DNA of 38,408 nucleotides from an uncultured Eubacteriales bacterium (GCA_900315085.1 OMXW01000009.1:1-38408); one strand, 5' to 3'. Counted from the first letter of the stretch, positions 1-9,680 are shown. Notes: generated by a model not told the origin, from the letters alone. Numbers and translations are program-made.

Positions 1-1
1 A

Positions 2-1258
2 ATCGACGGCTCAAAGGGTGTTGAGAAGCAGACGATCAAGCTGTTCAAGGTATGCGTAATGCGCAATATTCCGATTATTACATTCATCAATAAAATGGAT
101 AGAGACGCAAAAAGCCCGTTTGATCTGCTCGAGGATATTGAAAACGTACTCGGAATCAACACCTATCCCGTAAACTGGCCGATTGGCTCAGGTAAGGAAT
201 TCAAGGGTGTATTTGACAGAAACACGGAAAAAATCCTGTCGTTCACCGCAAACAACGGTCAGAAAGAGGTTGAAAAGAAAGAGCTGTCGCTCGATGATCC
301 TCAGCTTGACGATATTCTCGGTCAGTACTTAAAGCAGGATTTATTCGACGAAATTGAGCTGCTTGACGGAGCAGGCGACGAATTTAACCTTCAAGCAGTA
401 CGCGAAGGAAAGCTCACACCTGTATTCTTCGGCTCTGCGCTCACAAACTTCGGCGTAGAACCGTTTTTGGAGCAGTTTTTGCAGCTCACGACCTCTCCGA
501 TTGCAAGAGAAACCGTTAGTGAAGAGGTTGACCCGATGTCAGACGATTTCTCGGCGTTTGTATTTAAAATTCAGGCGAATATGAATAAAGCGCACCGTGA
601 CCGCATAGCGTTTATGAGAATATGCAGCGGTAAATTCGATAAGAACATGGAAGTTTACCACGTTCAGGGCAAAAAGAAAATGCGCCTTTCTCAGCCTCAG
701 CAAATCATGGCTCAGGAGCGCGAAATTGTCGATGAAGCCTACGCAGGCGATATCATCGGTGTATTTGACCCGGGTATTTTCTCAATCGGAGATACAATCT
801 GCTCGCCCTCTCACAAGGTACAGTTCAAAGGAATACCGACCTTCGCACCCGAGCATTTTGCGCGCGTCCGCCAAAAAGACACCATGAAGCGTAAGCAGTT
901 TATTAAGGGAACAAGTCAGATTGCCCAGGAAGGCGCAATACAGATTTTCCAGGAGCTCGACGCAGGTATGGAAGAAGTAATAGTGGGCGTGGTTGGCGTG
1001 CTCCAGTTTGACGTATTAAAATACCGTCTTGAAAACGAGTACAACGTTGATATCATTATGGAAAACCTGCCGTATGAATTCATTCGCTGGATTGTAAACG
1101 AGGATATCGATCCTAAAACTCTCGATTTGGCTTCCGATACAAAACGTATCCAGGATTTAAAAGGGAATCATCTTCTGCTGTTTACAAGCTATTGGAGCAT
1201 TGACTGGGCTCTCGACCACAACAAAGGTCTTGAACTGAGAGAATTCGGTACTAACTAA
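2..1258 (+). CDS. prfC: Peptide chain release factor 3 (RF3), 5'-truncated by window edge
   Basis: Class II release-factor GTPase that recycles RF1/RF2 from the ribosome after peptide release. The reading frame is open from base 2, so 418 residues are visible and roughly the first 110 (the G1-G3 GTPase motifs) lie outside the window. The first in-frame ATG (base 59) is internal: the residues before it (IDGSKGVEKQTIKLFKVCV) match the RF3 stretch just before the G4 motif, and NKMD follows at once. The remainder has the RF3 EF-Tu-like domain 2 (DDFSAFVFKIQANM) and the RF3 C-terminal domain (GVVGVLQFDVLKYRLENEY). The stop overlaps the next start as TAATG, which implies translational coupling to the decarboxylase. 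EF-G paralogues are excluded by the C-terminal VLQF-type domain. Very sure of the family. Confidence 0.96.
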   Translation: MDGSKGVEKQTIKLFKVCVMRNIPIITFINKMDRDAKSPFDLLEDIENVLGINTYPVNWPIGSGKEFKGVFDRNTEKILSFTANNGQKEVEKKELSLDDPQLDDILGQYLKQDLFDEIELLDGAGDEFNLQAVREGKLTPVFFGSALTNFGVEPFLEQFLQLTTSPIARETVSEEVDPMSDDFSAFVFKIQANMNKAHRDRIAFMRICSGKFDKNMEVYHVQGKKKMRLSQPQQIMAQEREIVDEAYAGDIIGVFDPGIFSIGDTICSPSHKVQFKGIPTFAPEHFARVRQKDTMKRKQFIKGTSQIAQEGAIQIFQELDAGMEEVIVGVVGVLQFDVLKYRLENEYNVDIIMENLPYEFIRWIVNEDIDPKTLDLASDTKRIQDLKGNHLLLFTSYWSIDWALDHNKGLELREFGTN

Positions 1259-2649
1259 TGCTTTATGATAAGTTGAAAAAGTATGCGGAAAGCGAAGTTT
1301 ATCCGTTTCATATGCCGGGACACAAACGTCAAGATATTTACGGCGACGGAATAATCCCGTATAATATTGACTTAACCGAGATTTACGACTTTGATAATTT
1401 ACACAGTCCAAACGGTTGTATAAAAGAAATTGAAGAAAAAGCAGCTCAAATATACGGCGTAAATAACGCATTTTTGTTAGTGAACGGAGCAACAGGCGGA
1501 ATAATATCCGCTGTCAGAGCAATGTCGAGACAAGGCGACCGCGTGTTAATTGCGCGCAACTGTCATAAATCTGTCTATAACGCGGCTGAGCTTTTGGAAT
1601 TAAAGGCGGAATACATCTTCCCGAATCAGGCGGAATCAGATGTTAAGCATCAGTTTTACGGTTCTGTAAATCCAAATGATATTGAAAATAAACTCAGAGA
1701 TTTTCCAGATACGAAGCTTGTAATAATCACCTCGCCGACCTATGAGGGGATTTGCTCTGATATCAAAGCGATATCTGATATTTGCCGTAATCACGGTGCA
1801 AAGCTTCTTGTTGACGAAGCTCACGGAGCGCATTTTCCGTTCCACGAAGCTTTTCCAAGCTCGGCAATATACCAGGGAGCCGACGCTGTCGTAATTAGTT
1901 TGCACAAGACGCTTCCGTCGCTGACTCAAACCGCGCTCTTGCTGACAAATGACGGAGAATTAGCAAAAAAACTGCGCAGTAATTTAGCTGTATTTGAAAC
2001 CAGCAGCCCGTCATATGTGCTTATGGCGTCAATAGAAAACTGCCTGAGATTTCTTGAAAACAGTAATGAAGCATTTCAAAAATATATAGATAATCTAAAT
2101 TTATTCTATTATAGAATTAAAACGTTAAAAAAACTAAACGTTTTCAAATGTGAAAACAGAGATATCGGAAAGCTTGTAATACTAACGGAAAATACAAATC
2201 TGACAGGTCATCAGCTTGCGAATATTCTCAGGAATGAATACAAAATTGAAACCGAGATGTCGTCTGTTGATTATGTAATTGCAATGACCTCGGTTTGTGA
2301 TACAGAAAGCGGATTTGAATGTCTGTATAACGCGCTGACTGAAATTGACAGCAAATGCAGTATAAATAAGTTTGATACGCCGAATTTGATTTTTGAAGCT
2401 CCCGAAAGAAAGCTTTTTGCTTATGAATGTCAGGACTGCAAATCAACTCTCACAGATTTCAAATCGGCTGTCGGCAAAGTAAGTCTTGAGTATATTTACG
2501 CCTATCCGCCCGGAATACCTTTGATTGTACCGGGTGAGGTGCTTTCTCAGGAGATATATGACAATATCATGTATCAGCTTAAAAGCGGAGTTGATATCAG
2601 CTCGTCAGATAAAAACTTTCCGCAAAAGCTTTCGGTTGCAGAATTGTAA
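1258..2649 (+). CDS. Orn/Lys/Arg decarboxylase family PLP enzyme (YaaO/SpeA type)
   Basis: 463-residue fold-type I PLP enzyme of the Orn/Lys/Arg decarboxylase group, presumably making a polyamine or its precursor (agmatine, cadaverine or putrescine) in the cytosol. Visible motifs: the N-terminal FHMPGHKR signature (17-24), the substrate/PLP region TSPTYEG (159-165), DEAHGAH (186-192) and the PLP lysine K217 in SLHKTLPSLTQT. It lacks the N-terminal wing domain of the large inducible enterobacterial enzymes, so it is of the short Gram-positive type. Its start overlaps the prfC stop (TAATG), with no Shine-Dalgarno of its own that stands out. The -35 element of the next promoter begins at the base after its stop. 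Substrate cannot be decided from motifs alone. Confidence 0.88.
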   Translation: MLYDKLKKYAESEVYPFHMPGHKRQDIYGDGIIPYNIDLTEIYDFDNLHSPNGCIKEIEEKAAQIYGVNNAFLLVNGATGGIISAVRAMSRQGDRVLIARNCHKSVYNAAELLELKAEYIFPNQAESDVKHQFYGSVNPNDIENKLRDFPDTKLVIITSPTYEGICSDIKAISDICRNHGAKLLVDEAHGAHFPFHEAFPSSAIYQGADAVVISLHKTLPSLTQTALLLTNDGELAKKLRSNLAVFETSSPSYVLMASIENCLRFLENSNEAFQKYIDNLNLFYYRIKTLKKLNVFKCENRDIGKLVILTENTNLTGHQLANILRNEYKIETEMSSVDYVIAMTSVCDTESGFECLYNALTEIDSKCSINKFDTPNLIFEAPERKLFAYECQDCKSTLTDFKSAVGKVSLEYIYAYPPGIPLIVPGEVLSQEIYDNIMYQLKSGVDISSSDKNFPQKLSVAEL

Positions 2650-2678
2650 TTGACAAATCAAGGCGTATATGTTAATAT
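2650..2678 (+). promoter_or_regulatory. Sigma-A-type promoter for the SCIFF gene
   Basis: TTGACA at 2650-2655, a 17-base spacer, and TAATAT at 2673-2678. It starts directly after the stop codon of the decarboxylase and lies about 40 bases ahead of the SCIFF start, so the SCIFF/maturase pair has its own promoter. Confidence 0.75.
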
Positions 2679-2716
2679 TTATTTAAAGATATTATATATC
2701 AAAGGAGTTCGTTATC

Positions 2717-2866
2717 ATGAAAAGAATCAAAACAATTGAAACTCGTGACTTAAAGAAGAGCGTTAAAACAGGCGGCTGCGGCGAGTGCCAGACATCATGT
2801 CAGTCAGCTTGCAAAACCTCATGCGGCGTTGCTAATCAGCAGTGCGAAAAATGTCTTGAGAAATAA
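2717..2866 (+). CDS. SCIFF family ranthipeptide precursor (six-cysteines-in-forty-five)
   Basis: 49-residue peptide, preceded by the strong site AAAGGAG at 2701-2707. It has the SCIFF layout: basic N-terminal leader (MKRIKTIETRDLKKSVK), a GG pair at 19-20, then a Cys-rich core with cysteines at 21, 24, 28, 32, 36, 43 and 46. The core block CGECQTSCQSACKTSC (21-36) is characteristic of the family. SCIFF peptides are modified by a neighbouring radical SAM enzyme that makes Cys thioether links; the best-studied example is CteA/CteB of Clostridium thermocellum, and the group is now placed with ranthipeptides. Odd points: seven rather than six cysteines (the extra one is C46 in CEKC), and Gly at 37 after C36. 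A maturase follows at 2939. No exporter or protease lies next to it. Identity is very sure; the peptide's biological role is not established here. Confidence 0.95.
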   Translation: MKRIKTIETRDLKKSVKTGGCGECQTSCQSACKTSCGVANQQCEKCLEK

Positions 2867-2875
2867 TTAAAAACT

Positions 2876-2921
2876 AAGGATTTTATGCCGTTATGCCTTA
2901 TGGTTTAACGGCTTTCCTTTT
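2876..2921 (+). terminator. Terminator-like hairpin between SCIFF peptide and its maturase
   Basis: GCCGTTA (2887-2893) pairs perfectly with TAACGGC (2906-2912); an outer AAGGA (2876-2880) can pair with TCCTT (2915-2919). The T-rich stretch after it is interrupted (TTTCCTTTT), so partial read-through is expected. Such a site would give much more peptide mRNA than maturase mRNA. No separate promoter for the maturase is evident in the 72-base gap. Confidence 0.6.
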
Positions 2922-2938
2922 GTATAAGGGGTTTACAA

Positions 2939-4312
2939 ATGGTACATCAATACAAACTAAACGGCTACAACATAGTTCTTGACGTATACAGCGGCAGTGT
3001 TCACGTTGTTGACGAGCTTGCATATGACGTTATCGAAATGTACGAAAGCCATAACAGGGAAGAAATCATCTCAGAGCTCGGCAAAAAATACGCTGACAAT
3101 CCCGAAATTACCGATAGTGAGATTGCCGACTGTATCGACGACGTTACAGAGCTTAAAGAAAGCGGTAAGCTGTTCACCGAGGATAAATACGAGAACCTCG
3201 CATTTGATTTTAAAAAGCGCAACACGGTAATAAAAGCGCTCTGCCTGCATATTGCTCACACATGTAACCTGAACTGCGAATACTGTTTTGCAAGCCAGGG
3301 AAAATACCACGGCGAGCGCGCACTGATGAGCCTTGAAGTGGGAAAGAGAGCAATCGATTTTCTTATAGAAAACTCAGGCAGCAGAGTCAATCTTGAGGTT
3401 GACTTTTTCGGCGGCGAACCTCTGATGAATTTTGACGTTGTAAAAGAAATTGTCGCCTACGCAAGAAGCATTGAAAAGCAGCACAACAAGAATTTCCGTT
3501 TTACATTAACAACAAACGGTATGCTTGTAGACGATGATGTAATTGAATTTGCAAACAAGGAATGTCACAACGTAGTATTAAGCCTTGACGGCAGAAAAGA
3601 AATCCACGATAACCTGCGCAAAACGATTAACGGCAAGGGCAGCTATGACGTAATCGTGCCTAAGTTTCAGGAGTTTGTAAAAAAGCGCGGCAACCGAGGC
3701 TATTACGTTCGCGGTACATATACTCATAACAACACCGATTTTACAAACGATATCTTCCATATGGCAGACCTCGGCTTTACCGAATTGTCCATGGAACCCG
3801 TTGTATGCGCTCCCGACGACCCTTACGCGCTTACATACGACGATCTACCCGTACTTTTTGAGCAGTATGAGATACTGGCTAAGGAAATGTTAAAACGTGA
3901 AAAAGAGGGGAGACCGCTCACCTTCTATCACTATATGATTGACCTCACAGGCGGACCCTGCATTTATAAGCGCATTTCAGGCTGCGGCTCGGGAACAGAA
4001 TACATGGCTGTAACGCCGTGGGGCGACTTATATCCCTGCCATCAGTTTGTAGGCGACGATAAATACCGCCTCGGAAGTATTTTTGAGGGCGTAACAAATA
4101 CCGAGATCCAGGACGAGTTCAAGCTCTGCAACGCGTATGCCCGTCCCGACTGCAAAAACTGTTGGGCAAGACTCTACTGCAGCGGCGGCTGCGCAGCCAA
4201 TGCGTACCACGCCACCGGCTCAATAAACGGCATTTACGAGTACGGCTGCGAGCTGTTCAGAAAGCGTATGGAGTGCGCAATTATGATGAAGGTCGCGCAG
4301 GCGGATATTTAG
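2939..4312 (+). CDS. Radical SAM maturase of the SCIFF peptide (CteB-like, SPASM-type)
   Basis: 457-residue radical SAM enzyme expected to install thioether crosslinks in the SCIFF peptide encoded just upstream. Order of parts: an N-terminal RRE-like peptide-binding region (about 1-90); the AdoMet [4Fe-4S] motif C109-x3-C113-x2-C116; the GGEP motif at 158-161; and a C-terminal SPASM-type region with many cysteines (C341, C349, C367, C397, C405, C408, C414, C418, C437) that should hold the auxiliary clusters. Length is typical of CteB-type proteins. AAGGGG about 9 bases upstream supports the ATG. The gene sits 72 bases after the precursor, with a hairpin between them. Anaerobic-type SPASM maturases of other peptides are the only real alternative, and the adjacent SCIFF gene settles it. 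Confidence 0.95.
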   Translation: MVHQYKLNGYNIVLDVYSGSVHVVDELAYDVIEMYESHNREEIISELGKKYADNPEITDSEIADCIDDVTELKESGKLFTEDKYENLAFDFKKRNTVIKALCLHIAHTCNLNCEYCFASQGKYHGERALMSLEVGKRAIDFLIENSGSRVNLEVDFFGGEPLMNFDVVKEIVAYARSIEKQHNKNFRFTLTTNGMLVDDDVIEFANKECHNVVLSLDGRKEIHDNLRKTINGKGSYDVIVPKFQEFVKKRGNRGYYVRGTYTHNNTDFTNDIFHMADLGFTELSMEPVVCAPDDPYALTYDDLPVLFEQYEILAKEMLKREKEGRPLTFYHYMIDLTGGPCIYKRISGCGSGTEYMAVTPWGDLYPCHQFVGDDKYRLGSIFEGVTNTEIQDEFKLCNAYARPDCKNCWARLYCSGGCAANAYHATGSINGIYEYGCELFRKRMECAIMMKVAQADI

Positions 4313-4374
4313 ACACTACTTACAAATAAAAGCCGTTTTTTCTTCTAAAATATCCTTAAACATTACAATAAAGC

Positions 4375-4404
4375 TTGACAATACAAAACCTGCTGTGATA
4401 TACT
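4375..4404 (+). promoter_or_regulatory. Strong promoter of eno (consensus -35, extended -10)
   Basis: TTGACA at 4375-4380, an 18-base spacer, and TATACT at 4399-4404 preceded by TG (4396-4397), i.e. an extended -10. The start site would be near 4411, giving a leader of about 85 bases before eno. Confidence 0.8.
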
Positions 4405-4412
4405 AAACGTAG

Positions 4413-4436
4413 TTGGTACACTCAGTGCTAAACCAA
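4413..4436 (+). promoter_or_regulatory. Interrupted inverted repeat in the eno leader
   Basis: TTGGT (4413-4417) pairs with ACCAA (4432-4436), and inside it CACT pairs with AGTG (4419-4427 region). It lies at the expected transcription start, so it could be an operator or a 5' RNA hairpin that stabilises the mRNA. I do not recognise the regulator. Confidence 0.35.
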
Positions 4437-4496
4437 TTTATGCAGGACGTTAAAAAATTAACAATCTGTAAATTTTAATGAGAGGAAGTATGTTAA

Positions 4497-5798
<1,302 letters not shown>

Positions 5799-5828
5799 TT
5801 ATCTTTCGTTACAATTTCAATTACAATC

Positions 5829-5862
5829 ACAGGAGTATCTCAATGAGGTACTCCTGTTTATT
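5829..5862 (+). terminator. Rho-independent terminator of eno
   Basis: ACAGGAGTA (5829-5837) pairs perfectly with TACTCCTGT (5849-5857), followed by TTTATTT. It lies 30 bases after the eno stop. Confidence 0.85.
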
Positions 5863-5943
5863 TGCTATTTGCCAAATTCTGCTCTCTGGTTTATAATAAA
5901 ATATCAAATAATATACAAAAATAAATAATGTATCATTATTTCC

Positions 5944-5972
5944 TTGATTTATGAACAAAAAAGAAGTATAAT
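5944..5972 (+). promoter_or_regulatory. Promoter of the secreted-protein gene
   Basis: TTGATT (5944-5949), a 17-base spacer, and a perfect TATAAT (5967-5972), about 34 bases ahead of the chosen start. The rest of the roughly 200-base gap after eno is AT-rich and shows only the eno terminator. Confidence 0.7.
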
Positions 5973-6005
5973 TTTTTTAGTTCGTAAAAAGGAGAGATGT
6001 TAGTT

Positions 6006-7490
6006 ATGAACGGTTTGTTAAAAAAAGTCGGCGTTAGTGCGGCAGCATTGGTTTTGGCTGCTTCATCAACAGCAATTGCTGTATCTGCAGAAGAGGTTAC
6101 CGTTAACGATACCCATATGAAAAACGGACATATTGATGTTTTTGTGGATGGCACATACTCAACTTCAAGGTTTGCAATGTCAGATTCACAGGGTAATCAT
6201 CTTTTGTTTGACTGCACTTCAAGATTTTTTTCGTCTGTTGACGGTGTCGTAGATTATATTAGCTTTTCAGATTGCGACATCAACTCAAGTACAAAAACAT
6301 TCACATTGAACGGCAAGTACAAAAACACTGATGTAACTGCCACACTCAGAATTGTCGGCAACACTGTAACAGGTAAAGAAGACACCGTTGAAATTACTAT
6401 GACTACGTTAAACAGCGATTCGGTTGACCACAATGTAGGTTCACGTATTATGCTCGACACCCAGCTTGGTGATAACGACAGAGCTCCTTATCGCGTAACA
6501 GGAATCGGAGAAGTAACAAAAAGAATCCAGTGCACCGGAGACAATGTTCCCTTGTCATATAATACATTTGACAGTCTTACCAATCCTAAGATCGTGACAG
6601 CCGGTACATTCCTTTCAGGAAGCGCAAAACCCGACATAGTCCAGTTTACCAATTATGAAATTTCAAAACAATCTGTGTTTATTCCCGAAGTGAACACAAA
6701 TTATTCGCTTGGCGACAGCACGGTAAATGCAATCTGGAACGTAAGAACTCTTGCTCCCGGTCAGTCGCTTACATGCCGCACATACTACGGTCTCAGTGCT
6801 ATTGACGTAAGCGCAAATTCAGAGCTTGCTTTGGGCGCAAATAAAAGCACCGGCGAATTTAAAGTAAACGAGGACGGCACAGGTTACGAAAATGTTTCTG
6901 TTATGAGCTTTTTGCAGAACACAGGTATCTATGACCTTTCAAACGTTGAAGTCAGCCTCCAGCTGCCCAACGGTGTAAAGACTGCTGACGGTACTGCAAC
7001 CAAGTCTTATTCCACTCTTACTACAGGTTCAGGCGTTATTCAGGATTCATGGACGCTCACCGCTGATCCTTCCGGAAACGCAAGAACCGTTAAGGTTATC
7101 GTAAAAGCAAAGTCAGATCAGACAGGCGCCGTAGATCCCGTTGAACTTACATTTAATATTCCTGCTATTGAGGGTGCTCCCGAAATTGAGGAAACTCAGC
7201 CCGCAACAGAGCCCGAAACTACCGCGCCTGTAACAGAAGACAATACGCAGGCTACAACTGTTCCTGCCGATGACGGCAATGATAAGCAGTCTGAGACAAA
7301 GTCTGTATCTACAACTGACGAGGCAACATCAGATGAATCTACTTCTGACAGTACCAATGATTCAAGTGACGGCTCAGAGAATTCAAACGGAGCAATTCAA
7401 ACCGGACATACTCTTCCTGTATTAATTGTTCTTTCACTGTTTGTAATCGCAACCTCAGCGATGTATGTTTACAAGAAAAAACAAGGTTAA
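6006..7490 (+). CDS. Secreted, C-terminally anchored protein of unknown function
   Basis: 494 residues from the ATG at 6006. An ATG at 5997 is also in frame but lies only 2 bases after GGAG, whereas 6006 has proper spacing from AAGGAGAG. The N-terminus is a signal peptide (GLLKKVGVSAAALVLA, cleavage probably near VSA-EE). The middle is beta-rich with no family I recognise; it contains LDTQLGDNDRAPY. A long Thr/Ser/Glu/Asp-rich segment (about 395-460) looks like a wall-spanning linker. The end is AIQTGH, a hydrophobic stretch (LPVLIVLSLFVIATSAMYV) and KKKQG: the architecture of a sortase signal, though without canonical LPxTG. It is monocistronic, between a promoter and a terminator. Likely exposed at the cell surface; function unknown. 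Confidence 0.85.
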   Translation: MNGLLKKVGVSAAALVLAASSTAIAVSAEEVTVNDTHMKNGHIDVFVDGTYSTSRFAMSDSQGNHLLFDCTSRFFSSVDGVVDYISFSDCDINSSTKTFTLNGKYKNTDVTATLRIVGNTVTGKEDTVEITMTTLNSDSVDHNVGSRIMLDTQLGDNDRAPYRVTGIGEVTKRIQCTGDNVPLSYNTFDSLTNPKIVTAGTFLSGSAKPDIVQFTNYEISKQSVFIPEVNTNYSLGDSTVNAIWNVRTLAPGQSLTCRTYYGLSAIDVSANSELALGANKSTGEFKVNEDGTGYENVSVMSFLQNTGIYDLSNVEVSLQLPNGVKTADGTATKSYSTLTTGSGVIQDSWTLTADPSGNARTVKVIVKAKSDQTGAVDPVELTFNIPAIEGAPEIEETQPATEPETTAPVTEDNTQATTVPADDGNDKQSETKSVSTTDEATSDESTSDSTNDSSDGSENSNGAIQTGHTLPVLIVLSLFVIATSAMYVYKKKQG

Positions 7491-7511
7491 TATTTAATAT
7501 AAAATAAATTT

Positions 7512-7552
7512 AAAAGGAACACTGAACAGCATATTGTTTAGTGTTCCTTTTT
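7512..7552. terminator. Bidirectional terminator between the secreted-protein gene and feoB
   Basis: AAAAGGAACACT (7512-7523) pairs perfectly with AGTGTTCCTTTT (7540-7551); inner GAACA and TGTTT extend the stem. T-runs on both strands let it end the plus-strand gene and the minus-strand feo operon, whose stop is at 7558. Confidence 0.88.
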
Positions 7553-7557
7553 AGCAA

Positions 7558-9444
7558 TTAGTAGAATATTCTTGCAATACTTGCAACTGCTGTGCAAAGT
7601 ATTATTCCAAGCGCCATTGGAATTGCCATAGAAAGCAACGCAGTCTTAAAACTGCCTGTTTCCTTTTTTATTGTCAGCACTGTTGTAGAGCAGGGGAAGT
7701 GCAGTAATGTTATTATCAGCATGCAAACCGCTGTAACCGCAGACCATCCGTTACTGTGTAAAATCTGGCTTAACTGCTCGTAACCCGTGTAATCAGTCAA
7801 TGTTGAGCATGACAGATAGGACATTAATATAATCGGAATTACAATTTCATTTGCCGGGAACCCGAGAATCAGAGCCATTACAATAACACCGTCAAGACCG
7901 ATAAACAGTCCGAATTGATTAAAGAAATCGGTGCAGTATTTTAACAAAGAAACATCATTGATTGTAATATTTGCGAGCAGCCAAATTACCGCACCGGCGG
8001 GAGCCGCTACCAAAACCGCTCTTCCGAGCACAAACACCGTCCTGTCAAGCAAAGAGCGGACAATGGATTTTATTATTTGTGGTTTCCTGTAGGGCGGAAG
8101 CTCTAAAGCAAAACCCGAGGGTGCGCCCTTATAAGTAACAGACAAAACCTTTGAAATCAGCAGCGTAAGAGCGACCGCAAAAACAATTGCTGTCAATAAC
8201 ACCAACGCCACCTCAATTGAAGCAACAAGCTTATTTGCCCCTGCCGCAAAGAAAGACATAGTAACTGCGATCAATATAGGAAATCTTCCGTTGCACGGCA
8301 TAAAGCTGTTTGTAAGTATCGAGATGTTTCTGTCCCGTTCGTTTTCAATGATCCTGCATCCAGTAACTCCGCAGGCGTTGCAGCCTATTCCCATAGCCAT
8401 AGTAAGGCTCTGTTTGCCGTGAGTTCCGCATTTGGCAAAGAATTTATCAAGGTTGAACGCAATCCTCGGAAGATACCCAGAATCCTCAATCAGTGAAAAC
8501 AGAGGGAAGAAGATAGCCATAGGCGGAAGCATAACAGAAACTACCCAGCTAAGAGTTGTGTACACACCGTCAATAATTATCCCTTTAACAAAACTTGGTG
8601 TGTGAAAAATATCAAATAAATACACAAGACGGTCTTTACAAAATGAAAACAAGCTGCTCAGCCATTGACTCGGATAATTAGCCCCGACAACGGTAATCCA
8701 GAATAACAACCCAAAAACTAAGAGCATTATCGGAATTCCGTATTTTTTTGAGGTAAGTATTTTATCAAGCTTTTCAGTCCGTAGATTAACATGTTCAATC
8801 CCTGTTTTATTAACACATTCGTCGCAAATTTCAGATGCGGTTTTATTTAGCTCGCGGATATTCCGGTTGTGAAGCTTATAATCACAAATGTTTAGTCCCT
8901 CAATAAGACTATAGTTTATTCTGCAATCTGTTTCTCCTTTGCAAACCTCTGATATTGTTTGCTTTAGTTCTTTTATTCCTCTGTTTTTTGAAGCGCAGCA
9001 TTTTACAACCGGAATTCCAAGCTGTTCGGATAGTTTGTTCTCATCAATAATAACTCCGTTTCTTTCCGCCTCGTCATTTAAGTTAAGACATAAAACAGCT
9101 TTATCACAAACAGATAACACCTGCAGCGCGAAAACAAGATTCCGCTCAACAGCGTTAGCATCCGCCACAATTATCACGCAGTCGCTATGAGAATTAATCA
9201 GATAATCCCTTGTAACCTGTTCTTCCTTTGAAAACGAGAGCAGCGAATAAGTCCCGGGCAAATCGGTTATTTCAAATCTATCATTATTAAAAGTAAAACC
9301 GCCCTTTGAACACTCAACTGTTTTTCCTGTCCAGTTGCCTGTGTGCTGATTCATTCCCGTCAGCAAATTAAAAATCGTACTTTTTCCGACGTTGGGATTT
9401 CCCGCCAAAGAAAGCGTATATATATTATCACCGATTATCTTCAT
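7558..9444 (-). CDS. feoB: Ferrous iron transport protein B
   Basis: Inner-membrane Fe(II) transporter with a cytosolic N-terminal G-protein domain, 628 residues. The G domain shows G1 GNPNVGKST, G3 DLPGTYS and the G4 variant NLND; a short helical spacer follows to about 240. The membrane part has the two gate signatures: SLIEDSGYLPR followed by GIGCNACGVTGCR with its conserved cysteines, and the later GFPANEIVIPI block. I place the start at the ATG at 9444 because GGAGG lies 9 bases upstream (9454-9458). A TTG at 9462 would add six residues and overlap that site. It overlaps the 3' end of feoA, so the two are translationally coupled. It is slightly short for the family because of the small spacer domain. 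Confidence 0.97.
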   Translation of the reverse strand: MKIIGDNIYTLSLAGNPNVGKSTIFNLLTGMNQHTGNWTGKTVECSKGGFTFNNDRFEITDLPGTYSLLSFSKEEQVTRDYLINSHSDCVIIVADANAVERNLVFALQVLSVCDKAVLCLNLNDEAERNGVIIDENKLSEQLGIPVVKCCASKNRGIKELKQTISEVCKGETDCRINYSLIEGLNICDYKLHNRNIRELNKTASEICDECVNKTGIEHVNLRTEKLDKILTSKKYGIPIMLLVFGLLFWITVVGANYPSQWLSSLFSFCKDRLVYLFDIFHTPSFVKGIIIDGVYTTLSWVVSVMLPPMAIFFPLFSLIEDSGYLPRIAFNLDKFFAKCGTHGKQSLTMAMGIGCNACGVTGCRIIENERDRNISILTNSFMPCNGRFPILIAVTMSFFAAGANKLVASIEVALVLLTAIVFAVALTLLISKVLSVTYKGAPSGFALELPPYRKPQIIKSIVRSLLDRTVFVLGRAVLVAAPAGAVIWLLANITINDVSLLKYCTDFFNQFGLFIGLDGVIVMALILGFPANEIVIPIILMSYLSCSTLTDYTGYEQLSQILHSNGWSAVTAVCMLIITLLHFPCSTTVLTIKKETGSFKTALLSMAIPMALGIILCTAVASIARIFY

Positions 9445-9670
9445 ACGGGTTTTCCTCCACAATAATAAGTAAACAGTCGCTTTTCCTTATAGCAATAACA
9501 GTATTATTCACCCTGTAAGCAACAGGATCGCCAAACGGCCCGGAGAACGCTGCAGTAATCCTCGCGCCCTCAATGAATCCCATATCAGCAATACACAAAT
9601 CACTGTCAATTTCAGTAATAACCGCGCTTTTATTTATTGATAAATCGCTCAAACATTTATACCTGCTCAT
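9428..9670 (-). CDS. feoA: Ferrous iron transport protein A
   Basis: 80-residue cytosolic SH3-like protein that supports FeoB. The features of the family are the central GFIEGARI turn (compare the usual LGhxxGxxI) and the late VAYRVNNTVIAIRKSD segment, close to the usual GxxhALRxxEA. The start ATG follows AAGGTGAT. Its last 17 bases overlap feoB. The promoter lies just upstream on the minus strand and carries an inverted repeat across the -10, suggesting iron-responsive repression. FeoC is absent, as is common in Gram-positives. Confidence 0.92.
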   Translation of the reverse strand: MSRYKCLSDLSINKSAVITEIDSDLCIADMGFIEGARITAAFSGPFGDPVAYRVNNTVIAIRKSDCLLIIVEENPYEDNR

Positions 9671-9680
9671 TTCATCACCT

